The notes under the pieces were generated by a model. That model saw only the letters and a list, made by a program, of their open reading frames with translations. It was not told the origin of the DNA and searched no databases. From Chionis minor (taxonomy: Eukaryota; Chordata; Aves; Charadriiformes; Chionididae), in NCBI GenBank assembly GCA_013398295.1, contig VZSF01000741.1, forward strand, positions 25,936 through 89,935: a stretch of 64,000 nucleotides of DNA, written 5' to 3'. Numbering within the stretch: position 1 is the stretch's first letter; every line of letters begins with the position of its first letter. Below, in pieces: positions 1 to 10,755 of the stretch. The position numbers and the translations under genes were made by a program.

Positions 1-526
1 TTTCAATAAAAAAAAAAAAAAAAAAGGTTTTTATAGTAACAAGAATTTCCAAAATCCAAAAAGCATCCGTCCCCTACCTCAATGGTGTCAATTTGGCATA
101 AACATAGAAGGGTGAATTAAACTTTCCCAAGGTAAAATGGAAAGTGTAATTAGTAATAGAAGCTGTTATATGATGCCCAAGGTATGCAGGTGAAGTCGTT
201 ATCCGGCCTATCACAGTATAGATCAGAATTAAACACCGCAGCAGAATAGCACGTTTTGCCCACCGCATGCAAACACAAAGAGCAAATAAATTATACAACA
301 CATACAGCAGGTTAAGCGGTGTTGTATCAACTAAATTTAAACAAAACCCTGTAAAGACACGATACAGTATGCTGCTCAAGAATGACATGATGTGAGCTGT
401 CTGTTTTAATTTCCAACCCCTCAAGACTCTCAAAGGGAAAATGGGATACCCTCTGCGCTGAGCGAGCTGGAATTAGAATTATTCAGGCAGTGTGTCAGAG
501 CCCCAGTCGAGCCCCGCGTTGGGCGC
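1..526. other. AT-rich flank with poly-A tract, no gene
   Basis: The stretch opens with an 18-base A run (8-25). It then continues as moderately AT-rich sequence rich in TTTAAA/AATTA words up to the LTR boundary at 527. A 119-codon open frame on the minus strand (74-433) is hydrophobic by chance composition and matches nothing I recognise. The 60-base neighbourhood of the A run could be a retroposon tail, but I see no element body next to it. The AT-rich character (about 60-440) resembles other candidate non-coding elements further along. Confidence 0.6.
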
Positions 527-1350
527 TGTCATGGTTTGGGCCGGGCTGGCCACAAAAATGAAAGACTAAATTCTTTCTTTTACCTCTTTCCCCTTCAGAG
601 GAGGGAGAGCATCTCCTTTCGGATGAGAGGAGGGAAAAATGAGGGAGAGAGAGACTTACGAGTTGGAAAGAAACTCAACTACTTTAATGAAATATGAATA
701 ATGAAAAGATAATATTAATAAGAAAATCATGAAACGCATACAATATATACAAACCGTATCGAGCTCCTGGGATGAGGATTCTGTCACCAGCAGGCACTGG
801 GAAAGTGCCAGGCTGGAGGAGAACTGGATTCCAGAACTGGATTCTGGAGCACGCAGATTAAGATCAAAGGCAGGTGGACAAAGTCCTCCTTGGATGCTGG
901 GATTGAAGAAAGAGCCTGACCCCTTGGATCCCTCAGCTTTTATCGTGAGCATGAGGCAGATGGGACGGAATACCCTGCTGGCCAGTTTTGGGTCCCCTGT
1001 CCTGTCCCTCGTCGCCACAGGTGTGACCCCTCTGCGCTGTTCTGCTTCCCAACCCCCAGGTTTTGGTACATGACAAAGTTGGCCGCCCTTGACTATTAGA
1101 GCAATAAGTATAAGCCGGAGCCTCTCTGCATCCCATTCCTTGGCATCAACTATAAACATTTGGCCTTATCTGCTAGAAGAGGACACTTTGAATAACGTGC
1201 AGTTAATGTCAGAGCGTGCAGCTAGTTAGAAGAGACTAAATTGAAAAGTAAAATAACTGAAAACTAAAATTACTGAAAAGAAAATCTGTTTCACCTCCAA
1301 CCATGCTGTGCTCTTAGAAATACTTTTCCTCCTCTGAATGCTTTCTCACA
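527..1350 (-). mobile_element. Endogenous retrovirus LTR, probably solo (avian ERV, ERVL/ERVK-like)
   Basis: Read on the minus strand, this segment starts TGTGAGAAAGC (ending at 1350) and finishes CCATGACA (to 527), giving the TG...CA ends of an LTR about 824 bp long. Inside are a TATA-like GATAAAAG (937-944, minus) and, about 250 bp further downstream, an ATTAAA poly-A signal (683-688, minus), in the order expected for U3-R-U5. Flanks are GGGCGC (521-526) and GGGGGC (1351-1356), five of six bases alike, which would fit a mutated target-site duplication. No gag, pol or env remains on either side, so it is best read as a solo LTR left by recombination. A 167-codon minus frame (656-1159) lies wholly inside and is not a gene. 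Family is by recall of similar bird LTRs; the exact 5' end is less certain than the 3' end. Confidence 0.8.
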
Positions 1351-3059
1351 GGGGGCGAAACTTTAATATGTCAGCACTTGAGACAGGGAAATTGGGCCCC
1401 CCTGGGGGCAGGAGGATGCGTTTCACAGAGCTGGCTGGCTTCAGGAGCCGCCGGTCCCGTTGGGTGAAGGGGGCTTGCCTGGGAGGTCGGGCTGTGCCCA
1501 GAGGTCTGACTGGGGTCTCGCTCACCTCAGGGCGAATGGTGTGATCTGAGTCAGCTGGGAGACAGGTACTGACCCACCACGATAACCTTTCAGCCTTCCA
1601 AATGGATGAAAGTCTGTCTTGCACTCCGAGGTGCAGCCTTGAAATGCGGGTGATGAAAACCCTGTGGTGCTGGAGGATATGGAGGTGTGTTGGGTGTCTC
1701 TGTTGAATTTGAGGCAGCAGCCACCCTGCTCTTAATGAGCAGCCCTGGCTGTCTCTCCAGGTAGGAGTAATATTTGTCTGAATTGGTTCAGCTGCTTCTG
1801 TTTCAGAAGGTGGCCGGAAAACCTGGTCTGATTGAGTTGCCTCGGGAAACGTTCGGTGCTGCCGTCAGTCAGCGGCTGAGACTTAGCTGTCATTTTTGGC
1901 TGAGCTTTTTCAATCCTTCCCTCGTCAGAACCCTTGAGTGGTGCGAGAGAGGGGACAAAAAGAGGAATGGGATGGTCACCTGGGATGGGCTGAAAAGGAT
2001 GGATGTCTCTCCAGCCAAGTTATTACGTGAACAGTGGTAGCACCACGTCCAAACACCAGGTAAAGGGGGACGAGAGCTGGGGGTGGGTAGAGAGGAGAGA
2101 CTATGATAACTCTATCCAGCAAAGCGGGTTGTCCCTGGAAATAGAACATGAATAAGTAATCGGGATAAATAATGGAGCTGTCTGAACTGTAACAATAAAG
2201 AATAAAAGTGCTGAGTGCGGCTTGCTGTGATTTGTGGGGTCACGGTGTCTGGACGGTGGAGCCCTCGCTCCCACTGGTGCGCAGGTGCTCGCAGACGGAT
2301 CTCATTGCCGTTGCGGAGATGACTTGTACGGCGGCCGCTTGCCAGCAGCGGGAGATGGTTTTGTGGTCTAGTCGGTTGTCACGCTGCTGCAACACGTTTG
2401 TGAAACCTGAAAGCTTGCTGTGTCTCAGCCTGCTGCGGAATAACCTCTGGAGGGCTACAAAACCATAGGGTTAGGTGGAATCCCAGCTGATGTAGCCCTC
2501 GGGTGGAGTTGGGCGCACATGTGGGATGTCCTTCAAGGGCAGCTGAGCTGCTTTTTAGTGATGTAGCTTCCTGGAGACCTTCTGCAAGGGTTTCAGGAGC
2601 TGCAGAGAAAGTCATTCCATGTACCAAAATCAGCAGCAAATGAGGTTGTTTTCTTCTTCTGCCTCTTCGAAGGGATGTGGCAAATAATTATTCACTGCCT
2701 CCTTCGTATGATATTTATGTATGGGAAGAGCGCTGTCATGTCTTACTCAATCTTTTCGTTTAGAGCCGAAGCAAACCCCAGAGTCTTTTCATCTTTCTTC
2801 AGAGTTGTCTGCATCTCTCCCCAATTTCATTGCTATTCCGTGGACTCGTCCCCGCTTGTCCGAGGCTCGGACCTGCAGCCCATTGCATCGCACCACTTAG
2901 AGATGTGCGTCTTGCGCTGTGACCAACGCGGTTCAGCTGGATCTGGAGAGAAAGGGAACCTCCGGCTGGGGGTTTGGCGGAACCGGATGCGCCGCAGAGG
3001 GAAAATGACACGGTTAGTGCAGGTCAGCAGCTGGGTGCCAATGTGTTAAGCCACAGTGA
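1351..3059. other. Unrecognised non-coding sequence
   Basis: Mixed-composition sequence between the LTR and the ancient CR1 relic. I see no repeat body, RNA gene or convincing exon. Open frames up to 124 codons (2675-3049) overlap frames on the opposite strand and lack any domain I recognise. Confidence 0.5.
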
Positions 3060-4800
3060 CTTAACCTTTAACTTTCTGGAGGCGTGATGTCCACATCGGG
3101 ATGGGGTGCTGCAGCTGAGGCCTTGAATTAAACCAAGTGGAGCAAAATAATTTTCCTTTGTCCTTCTTGCGAGGCCGTGTTAACGTAAGGTTTGCCGTCT
3201 TTTGTAGCCTGGTTGGTTCCTTTGTAGTTCGTGGTCTGCTGTAACAGCCTGGTCCTCTTCTGCACATGGTTTTGTAGCTGGTCTTCCATGTTTTTTTATA
3301 GGTGTATTTGATTTCTCCTCCCTAAGCTTATCGCATCACGCTTGTCCACGTTAAATTTGCTATTCCTCGTTCTGGCGGCGATTTGAGAATAACCCCGGAG
3401 CCCTTCCAGCCCCTCTCCTCCTAGTTTGGCATCATCTGCAAATTTTAATGAGCGTGCTCCTGGATCTGTAATGCACGCTGTTAAATGCAAATGTTGGAGA
3501 GAGCGGGGCTGGGGACAGCCCCCAGAGGAATCCCACTGGAGGTTGCCCTCCTAGCTTGGTCATAAATAATAGATAAGCGCTCTTTGAGAGGGCTTTGTCA
3601 ACAGGCTGTTATCCCTCCTCCCCTCTGCCCCCAGCCTCAGCGATTACAGCCAGACTGTGTTTCCTCAACTTTCCTCGGAGGGTGCCGTGTGGGACAGGCA
3701 TCAGAAGGCTTATTAAAGTCAAGGTATATCGTGTCTACAGCTTTCGTTTTATCCACCAAGTCTAGTTATCCTGTCAAGGCGGAAATTAGGTTGGTTTGAC
3801 ATGATCTGTTCTTGACAAACTCATGTTGGTGGTGGTTGTGGGGTTTTTTTTTTTCTCACTTTATTAAATTCCTGAGATTTACAAGCTGTGATAGTTTCGT
3901 CGTTTGTTTTAGTATCTTCCCGGTGATTGAAGTTGAGCTGATTGCCTACAGCTCCTGACTTTTTTTTTTTCTTAAAGATATGAAGATTTCTTGCCCTTTC
4001 TGCTGGCCTCCATGAGCTCCCGAAGAGCAGCGCTGGTGGCTCAGGGATGACTCTGCCTGATTTTTCAGCACTCTCAGGAGAGCTTCCTCCGTCGCAGCCA
4101 GCTTATTTATTTTTAACCCTCTTCTTTCCCTCCCTGCGCTGGCCTGAATGCCCAGCTCCCTGTTAAGGTGTATTTTGGAGCTGTCTGCTTACCGTATACC
4201 TTCCTTTGTACAGATACAATCAAACACGGCAGCTCTCCTGCTCGGTAATGGACCTTCCTTTTCTTCTTCCTTTGAGCGCATCCAAGAGCCTTTTTGTTCT
4301 CCTCTCCTGTCCCTTGCTAATTGAAACTTGTTTTGCATGTTAGTGCTGCTGACTTTATCCCTGTATGCTATTGCGATTCTGTTATACCCATCCCTAATTA
4401 TGAGTCCTTGTTTCCACATTTTATTTTCTTTTTCTCGGTGGTGTCTTCTTTATTTCTAGGTCATTGAATGGCTCCTGATTCAGCCAGAGCAGCCTCTTGC
4501 TATGCTCCCTATCTTCCCTTTGCATGGGGATAACCTGCTATTGTGCGTGTAATATAGTCTCTTTCAGGAGCTGCCAGCTCTCCCCTTCTTTGTACCTCAG
4601 ATTATTTTCCCAGGAGACCCCATCTACCAGCTTCCTGAATTTGTTGAAATCTGGCTTTTGAAGTCCGTTATCCATATTCTGCGGCTTGCTTTCCCGTCGG
4701 GTTGTGAACGCTCTCGTTTCATCGCCACTGTCACCCAAATAACCTTCCCCCTTGGAGCCCACGGTCCGTCTTTCCTCGGCACACCCCCGTCTCAAGCTTT
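3060..4800 (-). mobile_element. Ancient CR1/L3-like LINE relic (endonuclease-RT linker through RT palm)
   Basis: The minus strand reads colinearly through a CR1-type ORF2. A stretch with GDSGDE, then KPDFNKFRKL, then SWQLLKETILHAQ (about 4795-4540) matches the linker after the endonuclease. WKQG...YRDKV...FQLARD...KGSW (4419-4250) follows. Nucleotides around 3820-3780 correspond to the finger region read as 'HGFVKNRSCQTNLI' in intact CR1. SLKFADDAKLGG (about 3450-3415) contains the FADD palm motif that binds catalytic metal. KFNVDKRDAISLGR lies just after. Stops, frameshifts, deletions and two poly-A insertions (plus-strand T runs near 3846 and 3962) break it everywhere, so it cannot encode a working enzyme. 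Domain order is preserved, which argues for one old insertion and not several. The limits are soft: the last 200 bases at the low-coordinate end are assigned only by position. Confidence 0.85.
3415..3450 (-). pseudogene. Reverse transcriptase palm motif (FADD) within CR1 relic
   Basis: A 64-codon open remnant (3296-3490, minus) keeps the residues FADD followed by AKLGG. This corresponds to the two catalytic aspartates of LINE reverse transcriptases and the residues after them. It survives in frame although the surrounding ORF is broken. This is a relic inside the 3060-4800 element and is not an independent gene. Confidence 0.8.
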
Positions 4801-5359
4801 TCCCTGCACCTTCCCAGACACAGAGTTCCCTTTAACGCATAACGGGGGGCTCGATGGACCGTGCTCTGCCGTGTCATATTGGGGCTTTAAGTACTGTGCG
4901 TCCTTCTGTCTGTCCCTCGAGTCTTGGTTTGGCGAGGGATGGAGGGCCCGTGCCCTTGGCTCTCATCCTCTCTGTGCTCTCATGCTTGTACATTTTGGGT
5001 TGTAGGCTCTCCTGGTTGTGTCCTGCTCCAGCTGAGGACATTAGGCAGCTTGTTGTCATCCTGGTCACCTCAGCTGCTTGGTCAAATCATACGGCATGTG
5101 TCTGGCTCCTTGGAGGAAGGACTGGCTTACTTCTCTGCTGGTGCTTTGTGGGTAGAACCTCCTGCATCAGTGCATGGTGGCTGTAAGGCTTTGGTGGCTG
5201 TGGCAGACCTCGCATGGCTGTGAGGTCAGCACCCCAGGCGTGCTTCTTGTCACGGAGCTGGTGACTGTCATAGCAGCCAAGGAGGGAAAAATTACTCAGA
5301 CTTGACTGAACTGTAAGGCTTGGGTGAAGTGAATCCCATCCTCCATCAGCAAGAGGTGT
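4801..5359. other. Unrecognised sequence, possibly decayed upstream part of the CR1 relic
   Basis: This lies where the endonuclease domain of the adjacent minus-strand CR1 would be expected. I cannot align it by eye to that domain. Overlapping open frames of 64-115 codons on both strands show no domain. Confidence 0.4.
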
Positions 5360-5475
5360 AGGGCCAAGACGGGGCTTGGAACAACCTGGTCTAGTGGGAG
5401 GTGTCCTTGCCCAGGGCAGGGGGGTGGAATGAGATGGTCTTTAAGGTCCTTTCCAACTCAAACCACTCTGATTTG
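5360..5475 (+). mobile_element. CR1 LINE 3' end (truncated)
   Basis: This contains the typical avian CR1 terminal block: ACGGGGCTTGGAAC, then CTGGTCTAGTGGGAGGTGTCC, GCCCAGGGCAGGGG, GGAATGAGATGGTCTTTAAGG, TCCTTTCCAACTC, ending near ACTCTGAT. Only the last ~115 bases are present, which is the usual 5' truncation from incomplete reverse transcription. No coding capacity remains. Confidence 0.92.
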
Positions 5476-8080
5476 CTCCTCCAGCAGTACCCAAGAAAGC
5501 TCAGCCCCGTATGCTTTTCCTTGTGCAAGATGCTGGCAGTAGCCATGTCACAGTTAAACCCTGTGGCAACCCCTGGCTGGCTCGTGCCTTGGATTGGGGT
5601 TAAATAGGGGAATTTCAGGGCTGAGCATCCCCCCAGCTGCTCTCTCTCCGGCTGGAGCACGGGAGGCTAATGGCCGCTTAGCCACGCACAGCGGGATGCA
5701 ATTTGGCATCTCCCGGGAGGTCGTGGAGCCGCCAGCAGTGTCCCAACATGCTGACGCGGTGGCAGGGATGCAGGCGAGTTGGTTGACAGACGCTTTCCCA
5801 AAACAGGCTGTTGTGTCCTCAGCCGGCGCCCGGGGACATGTCACCGGCCGCTGACAGCTGGATGTGCTGCCGCAGAGGAGGCACAAACGTACGGGCTGGG
5901 AGCTACGCTGCAGTGGAAAATACATCCCCTGCCTGCACAAAAACTCAGGCGGACATGCCGTGGGGTGGGCTGGTGCTCCCTGGGTCCCCTCAAAGCCAGC
6001 TGGGACCTCTCCCCTCCCTGCGCAGGGTCAGAGAGATGCAGTCCTTCTCAGCAGGATGTTAAACTTAATGTGTTGATGTCCAGAAATTATCATATTTGGG
6101 AAACGCTCATTAATCTCTGTCTGCCTCCCTGGGTTTTATTGTCTTCCCTTCTTGCGAGCCCTCCTCTGCCGTGACTCTTGTTCTCGATTCATGTCATCAT
6201 CTTTCCACCCAAGTTTTGCCTCCCGCCCCTCCTCCCCTTCCCCTCTGCTTCCAGGGAAGCTGTTGGCAAGGTCTGAGTCCCAGAACCCATCAGCTGCAAA
6301 CTGAGAGGCAGGGGCAGAGCTTTTTAAATACACCTAGATGTTAGCCGTGGTGATTTTTATGGCTTTGTGAGGCTGCGGGAGCAGAAGGGGAGACGGTTGA
6401 TGGCTTCTTGGTTCTGGCTACGGGCACAGGGGGCTGGCGAGCATCTCTTGTCACAGCCTCTCAGCCTGACCTCGAGTGTTGCCCCCCGGTTTCGGCATAG
6501 GGATGCTCTTCCTCACCGCTGGGTGTGCTTCACTGGTGGCACCTTGTCCCCAAGTTGTGCCGCAGGGACGGGTTTGTCCTTGGCACTGCTGTTGCTAAAC
6601 CTGCAGCCCTCTGCCGTAGCTCCAACCCGGTGTGTGTGCTCTCCTGCAAATACACAGCGTCTTCTGTCTTGCCCAATATCCAAGCTCTAAATGAGCCTGG
6701 ATTTCTTAGTGTCTCCTGATACACACGGTGAATTTTCCCTGCTCCAGCGGGCAGCGTGGTGAAGGGGAGAAGGCTTAGTGTTGCACGGTGGTGCTGGCTT
6801 GCAGCTTTGCCGGGCACATCCCTTCCCTGGAAGTTTCCCGGCTGCGAAACACGCTGAATTGTAGAAGTCGAGCAAAAATAGGCTTCTTAACTTAATGAGT
6901 AAACTAATTTGTCAGGCGGGCGCTGTTCTGTTTCCCTCCGCAGTGCAGGTCCTCTCTGCCAGCACTGCACATCTTGACATGCCGGTTACTGTACGGGTGG
7001 GAATAGCTCGGCCCCATCAGCAGGGCTGCGATTTGGCACCAAGGCTCTTTCCACACAAAGATTTTTTGTTTAATAAAGCGTAAGACTGAACAGTTTGCTC
7101 TCACTCGTAGGTTCTGAAATATGCATTTAATTTAGGCTTAATGAGGAAATTACGGTATATAAAATGAAATGCTTGGCGATGGCTCTCCAGGACGGAGCTT
7201 CTGTGGGAGGAGAGCTGCTGGGACAAGTTGAGATGGAACATCTCGGGGATGGGGGTTGCTGAGGGCCGGAGTGATGAGGACAGACCTGCGAGGCAGGAGG
7301 GGAAAGATGCTTGTGGGGAGACCCTAAGGTGGGAACGGCTGCTGCGGAGGAGAACAAAGAGCTGTGCAGAGGAATGACTTCAGTCTTCCAAGTTCTTTGA
7401 TATACAGGCAGGTTTCCTTGTGTAAACAAGCCCCACCAGTGTCTGTAGAGCTGTTGCGTCGTCTCCCTGGTGTGTACGGTCTGTGGGTCGCAGAGGAGAA
7501 GGTCTGGACTGAGCTGGGTGGGAGAAGCTCTGACGGCGCCCATCGGACAGGTAGAGCTGGGATAGGGATTCCACGCAGGGCTGTGTGGTGCGGGAGGGAG
7601 ATGCCTATTTTCAGGCAGGCAGGGGAGGAATAGCAGGCAGAGAGTTTGGAGATCTTCAGCAGAAAGCAAGCGCTAATAGCCAGTTCCCCGCTACCTTGGA
7701 GCACATCACACCTACAAGAAAGGCATCAAAGAGCTCAGCGGCTGCTTGTGACTCTAAACAGGACTGGGTTATTTCAGGTATTTATTTTGATAATTCAGCA
7801 AATACGGTCGCGATGGTCTGTAAGGAAAGGCTCTGGCTAGCTGAGGAAGAGCTTTCAATGAAAGGGCCTAAAAATGCAAGCTCCATCCATCCCCTCCAGT
7901 TATGCAGTTGGAGCAGTGGGGACGAGTTCAAAGCCGCTGCACAAATAAACTCTAATAGCTTTCCTCTTGCATTTATGTTATTAGGGGGTTCGTTTGACTG
8001 GCATTATGATGATAAATGAAAAATGCTTTGCACCATTACGTTGGGCGCTAATGCGTAGTGGGAAGAATTTCTACTCATTT
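5476..8080. other. Unrecognised non-coding sequence
   Basis: GC-rich to mixed sequence with overlapping short open frames (up to 180 codons on the minus strand at 7127-7669, Pro/Ser-rich). None has a recognisable domain, and each is matched by open frames on other strands. AT-richer patches occur near 7080-7160 and 7780-8050. I see no transposon signature. Confidence 0.45.
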
Positions 8081-8113
8081 AAAAAAAGAAAAAAAAGGAA
8101 AAAAAAAAAAAAA
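8081..8113. repeat. A-rich low-complexity tract
   Basis: Runs of A interrupted by single G or GG, ending in 13 consecutive A. It could be an old retroposon tail, but no element body is recognisable upstream. Confidence 0.85.
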
Positions 8114-9330
8114 GGCAGCAGTGGCAGAGGGGGGGATGTGATGGGTTTGTGCAGCAGCGCCGAGTTATTTGCACGCAGCACAAACCCTGCCACGCGTCCT
8201 CCCCTCGCCCCTCTGCTCTTACTGGTTTGGGGCTGGGGGACCAGTAAGGAAGGTGACTGAGTGAAAGCAATCCTCTGAAGGGTTCCTGCCACTTCGTGGT
8301 GAATAAATAGACGTATCCACACGCCAGCGTTCCGTGTTGCTCCCGTCCGGTAGGCTGTGCCCCCTTTTGCACCGCATCCCTGCAGGGTTTGGGATGCCAC
8401 CTCCATCCCCAGGTAGGAACCAGGAGCAAGAGCTTTAAGGGTGAAGCGCCCCCAAAAAGCTCCTGCCGGAGTCTGCAGCCACCCTCGGAAGCCAGATGTG
8501 GAGTCTGACAGTCCAAAGGCTTTAAAGCTGTGGAGCAAATTGAGTTCAGAGGGTCACTGTTACTCCCAGCTGCCGCGACAGAAATCCCTAATGCACCGTA
8601 TGCCAGCTTTCTCCAAAGCTTCGGCTGCTTTTTTATGAGGCACTGTCACTCTATTATCTGTCTCTGAGTTGGTCTTTAGCTCTTTAACCTCATGAGAAGG
8701 GAGAGAAAAGGAAACTTGAAAAGGGGAGGGGAAAAAAGAAAAAAAAGCAAACAGGATGCTCTGGAGAGCAGCTTTTCATCCTTGGCCATGGAGCCGTAAT
8801 TGGGTGCTTGGCGAGAGCCCGGTGTTGAAAGGGGCAGGTTTGAAAAGGGTCCCGGGGTGGGGGGAGCAGGGGCTGGCCGTGCCCTTTGGGAAGGGAGGTG
8901 GATGCTGGGGGTTGGAGCCGGTCAGAGGCACCGGAGGCAAACGGGGACCGGCCGCCCTCAGTGTGGCCGTGGATGCAGGTGGGGAAGGGACGAGGTGGGG
9001 ACGCTGATGGGCAGGTAAGGCTCGGAGGGGACGAGCCCCGGTGGAGGAGGAGACCTCAACACTGGGCTGGGGGCTGTGGCATGGGGTGGGTGCTGGCCAG
9101 GATGTGTCACCCGCGGGTGCCGCTGTCATCGTTAGGGGTGGTGGGTCCCTACTGCAAGCTGGCTACCAGCTGCAATCGGGGAGGAAAGGATGGAGCGAAG
9201 AGGTGTGATGCTGCTGGAGCAAAGAAATGAGCTCCTCGGTGCTCCCACCCGACAGCCTGGGGCTGCAGCAAGAGGGGTGGTGGGATCCCAGCAGCCCCCC
9301 GCTGCTGTGAGCTGCCCCTGCTGCTCTGCC
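8114..9330. other. Unrecognised sequence with G-rich plus strand (8780-9110)
   Basis: From about 8780 to 9110 the plus strand is dominated by G runs of three to six, often spaced by short loops, so G-quadruplex formation is plausible. This skew also creates long Pro/Ala/Ser-rich open frames on the minus strand (117 codons at 8776-9129), which I do not regard as genes. Confidence 0.5.
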
Positions 9331-9400
9331 GAGGGAAACTGAGGCACAGAGGTTAGGCACCAAACCCAGGCCTGACTTTGCAACCACAAGCTGGGAATGT
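9331..9400 (+). repeat. MIR/CORE-SINE-like fragment
   Basis: The sequence GGGAAACTGAGGCACAGAGG followed by TTAGGCACCAAACCCAGGCC resembles the conserved part of MIR-type SINEs (fraction with 'AAACTGAGGCACAGAGAGG'). Only about 70 bases are alignable by eye, so the family call is tentative. It directly abuts the CR1 copy that follows. Confidence 0.5.
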
Positions 9401-9401
9401 G

Positions 9402-9893
9402 GGAAGAAGAGCACAAAAAGGACATGGACTTGTTGGAGCGGGGCCAGAGGAGGCTATGGAGATGCCGGGAGGGCTGGAGCCCCTCTGCTGGGAGGACAGG
9501 CTGGGAGAGCTGGGGGGGTTCAGCCTGGAGAAGAGAAGGCTCCGGGGACACTTTAGAGCCCCTTCCAGTCCCTAAAGGGGCTCCGGGAAAGCTGGGGAGG
9601 GACTCTGGGTCAGGGAGTGGAGCCATAGGACAAGGGGGAACAGTTTTACACTGAAAGAGGGGAGATTTAGATGTGATCTCGGGAAGAAATTCTTGCCCGT
9701 GAGGGTGGGGAGCCCCCGGCCGGGGTTGCCCAGAGCAGCTGTGGCTGCCCCATCCCTGGAGGTTCAAGGCCAGGTTGGACGGGGCTTGGAGCACCCTGGT
9801 CTAGTGGGAGGCGTCCCTGCCCAGGGCAGGGGGCTTGGAACTGGATGATCTTTAAGGTCCTTTCCCACCTAAACCATTCTGTGACTCTTTACA
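9402..9893 (+). mobile_element. CR1 LINE 3' end with RT C-terminal remnant
   Basis: The copy begins at the segment equivalent to HKKDMDLLERGQRR and continues through 'GGLEPLCWEDRLGELGGFSLEKRRLRG' codons read as separate frames. The 3' UTR block follows (CCCCGGCCGGGGTTGCCCAG, CATCCCTGGAGGTTCAAGG, GGTCTAGTGGGAGGCGTCC), ending AAACCATTCTGTGAC. It is 5' truncated and frameshifted, so it is inactive. It shares diagnostic changes with the copies at 36.3 and 49.7 kb, suggesting one subfamily. Confidence 0.95.
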
Positions 9894-10596
9894 AGGGGGA
9901 GCGGCAGAGGGGCTCCAAATTCCCTGGCCACCCTGCTCCTTCCAGCAGTGTTTCGCTGCTCCTGGCCGGCTACTTGGCGGGCCCCGTGCACCGTGGCACG
10001 AGCCAGGGCTTTTGCTCGGCGCTCTCTCCTGCATGCTAAACACGCCGTCTCCCTGCAGGATCCCGCAGCCTTCTGCACTGCTCTGCTGCAGAGGGGGTGG
10101 GGAGGAGACGGCTTTCCTCTTCCAGCACAGCAGCAGGCGGGTGGCGGGGAGGTGGAAAGCAGCAGGATGGTGTCCCTCCTCCCTTGGACCCGTTCCTGCG
10201 GGGATGCTCTCCCTCCAAAAATGAGCCTGGGCTGCGCACAGCGAGCGCTCGACCCATGCTCTGGGTCGCTGCCGCATGCCTGTGTGCCGCTGGAGCGTGT
10301 TAACAGCAGCGCATTCTCCGTCTCGCCCGCTCATCCCGCAGGGAATGTGCAACCTGGGACATCTTGTTGCTCCCTGCCCCCTGGGGTCGTGTCTGCCTTC
10401 ATTTCTGCTCCCCTCTGCGCTCTGTGGGTGACGTTGTCCTGGACTGGGGTTTGCAGACACCAGTTCCTTGCCTGACCTACAGCAGTCAGTGCTGCGGGAT
10501 AAGGCGGTGCTGGTGTTGCATCCTGACCGGGACGCTGAGGCCACCGCTGGCATCTAACCATGGGTGTGCCGGCTTTCCTCTACACGTTCAAGTTGC
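9894..10596. other. Unrecognised GC-rich sequence between two CR1 copies
   Basis: High GC with scattered CpG. Open frames of 175 codons (plus, 9948-10475) and 233 codons (minus, 9852-10553) run over each other, which is what GC-rich random sequence gives. No domain is recognisable. Confidence 0.5.
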
Positions 10597-10755
10597 AGTG
10601 GGTCCTGTGGTAGAATCGCCATCCCTGGAGATATTTAAAAGATGGGCAGCCGTGGTGCTGAGGAACATGGGGTAGTGGTGGGGTTGGCAGTGTTAGGTAG
10701 ATGGCTGGGCTCGATGATCTTCAAGGTTCCTTCCAACCTAAGTGCTTCTGTATCA
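10597..10755 (+). mobile_element. CR1 LINE 3' end, second subfamily
   Basis: The segment includes AATCGCCATCCCTGGAGATA, TTTAAAAGATGGGCAGCCGT, GTGGGGTTGGCAGTGTTAGG and CTCGATGATCTTCAAGG, then CCTTCCAACCTAAGTGCTTC. This is the CR1 tail type with 'GGCAGTGTTAGG', different from the copy 700 bp upstream. Only ~160 bases remain. Confidence 0.9.

Noticed and set aside
656..1159. 167-codon open frame on the minus strand
   Set aside because: It lies entirely within the LTR and corresponds to no retroviral or host protein.
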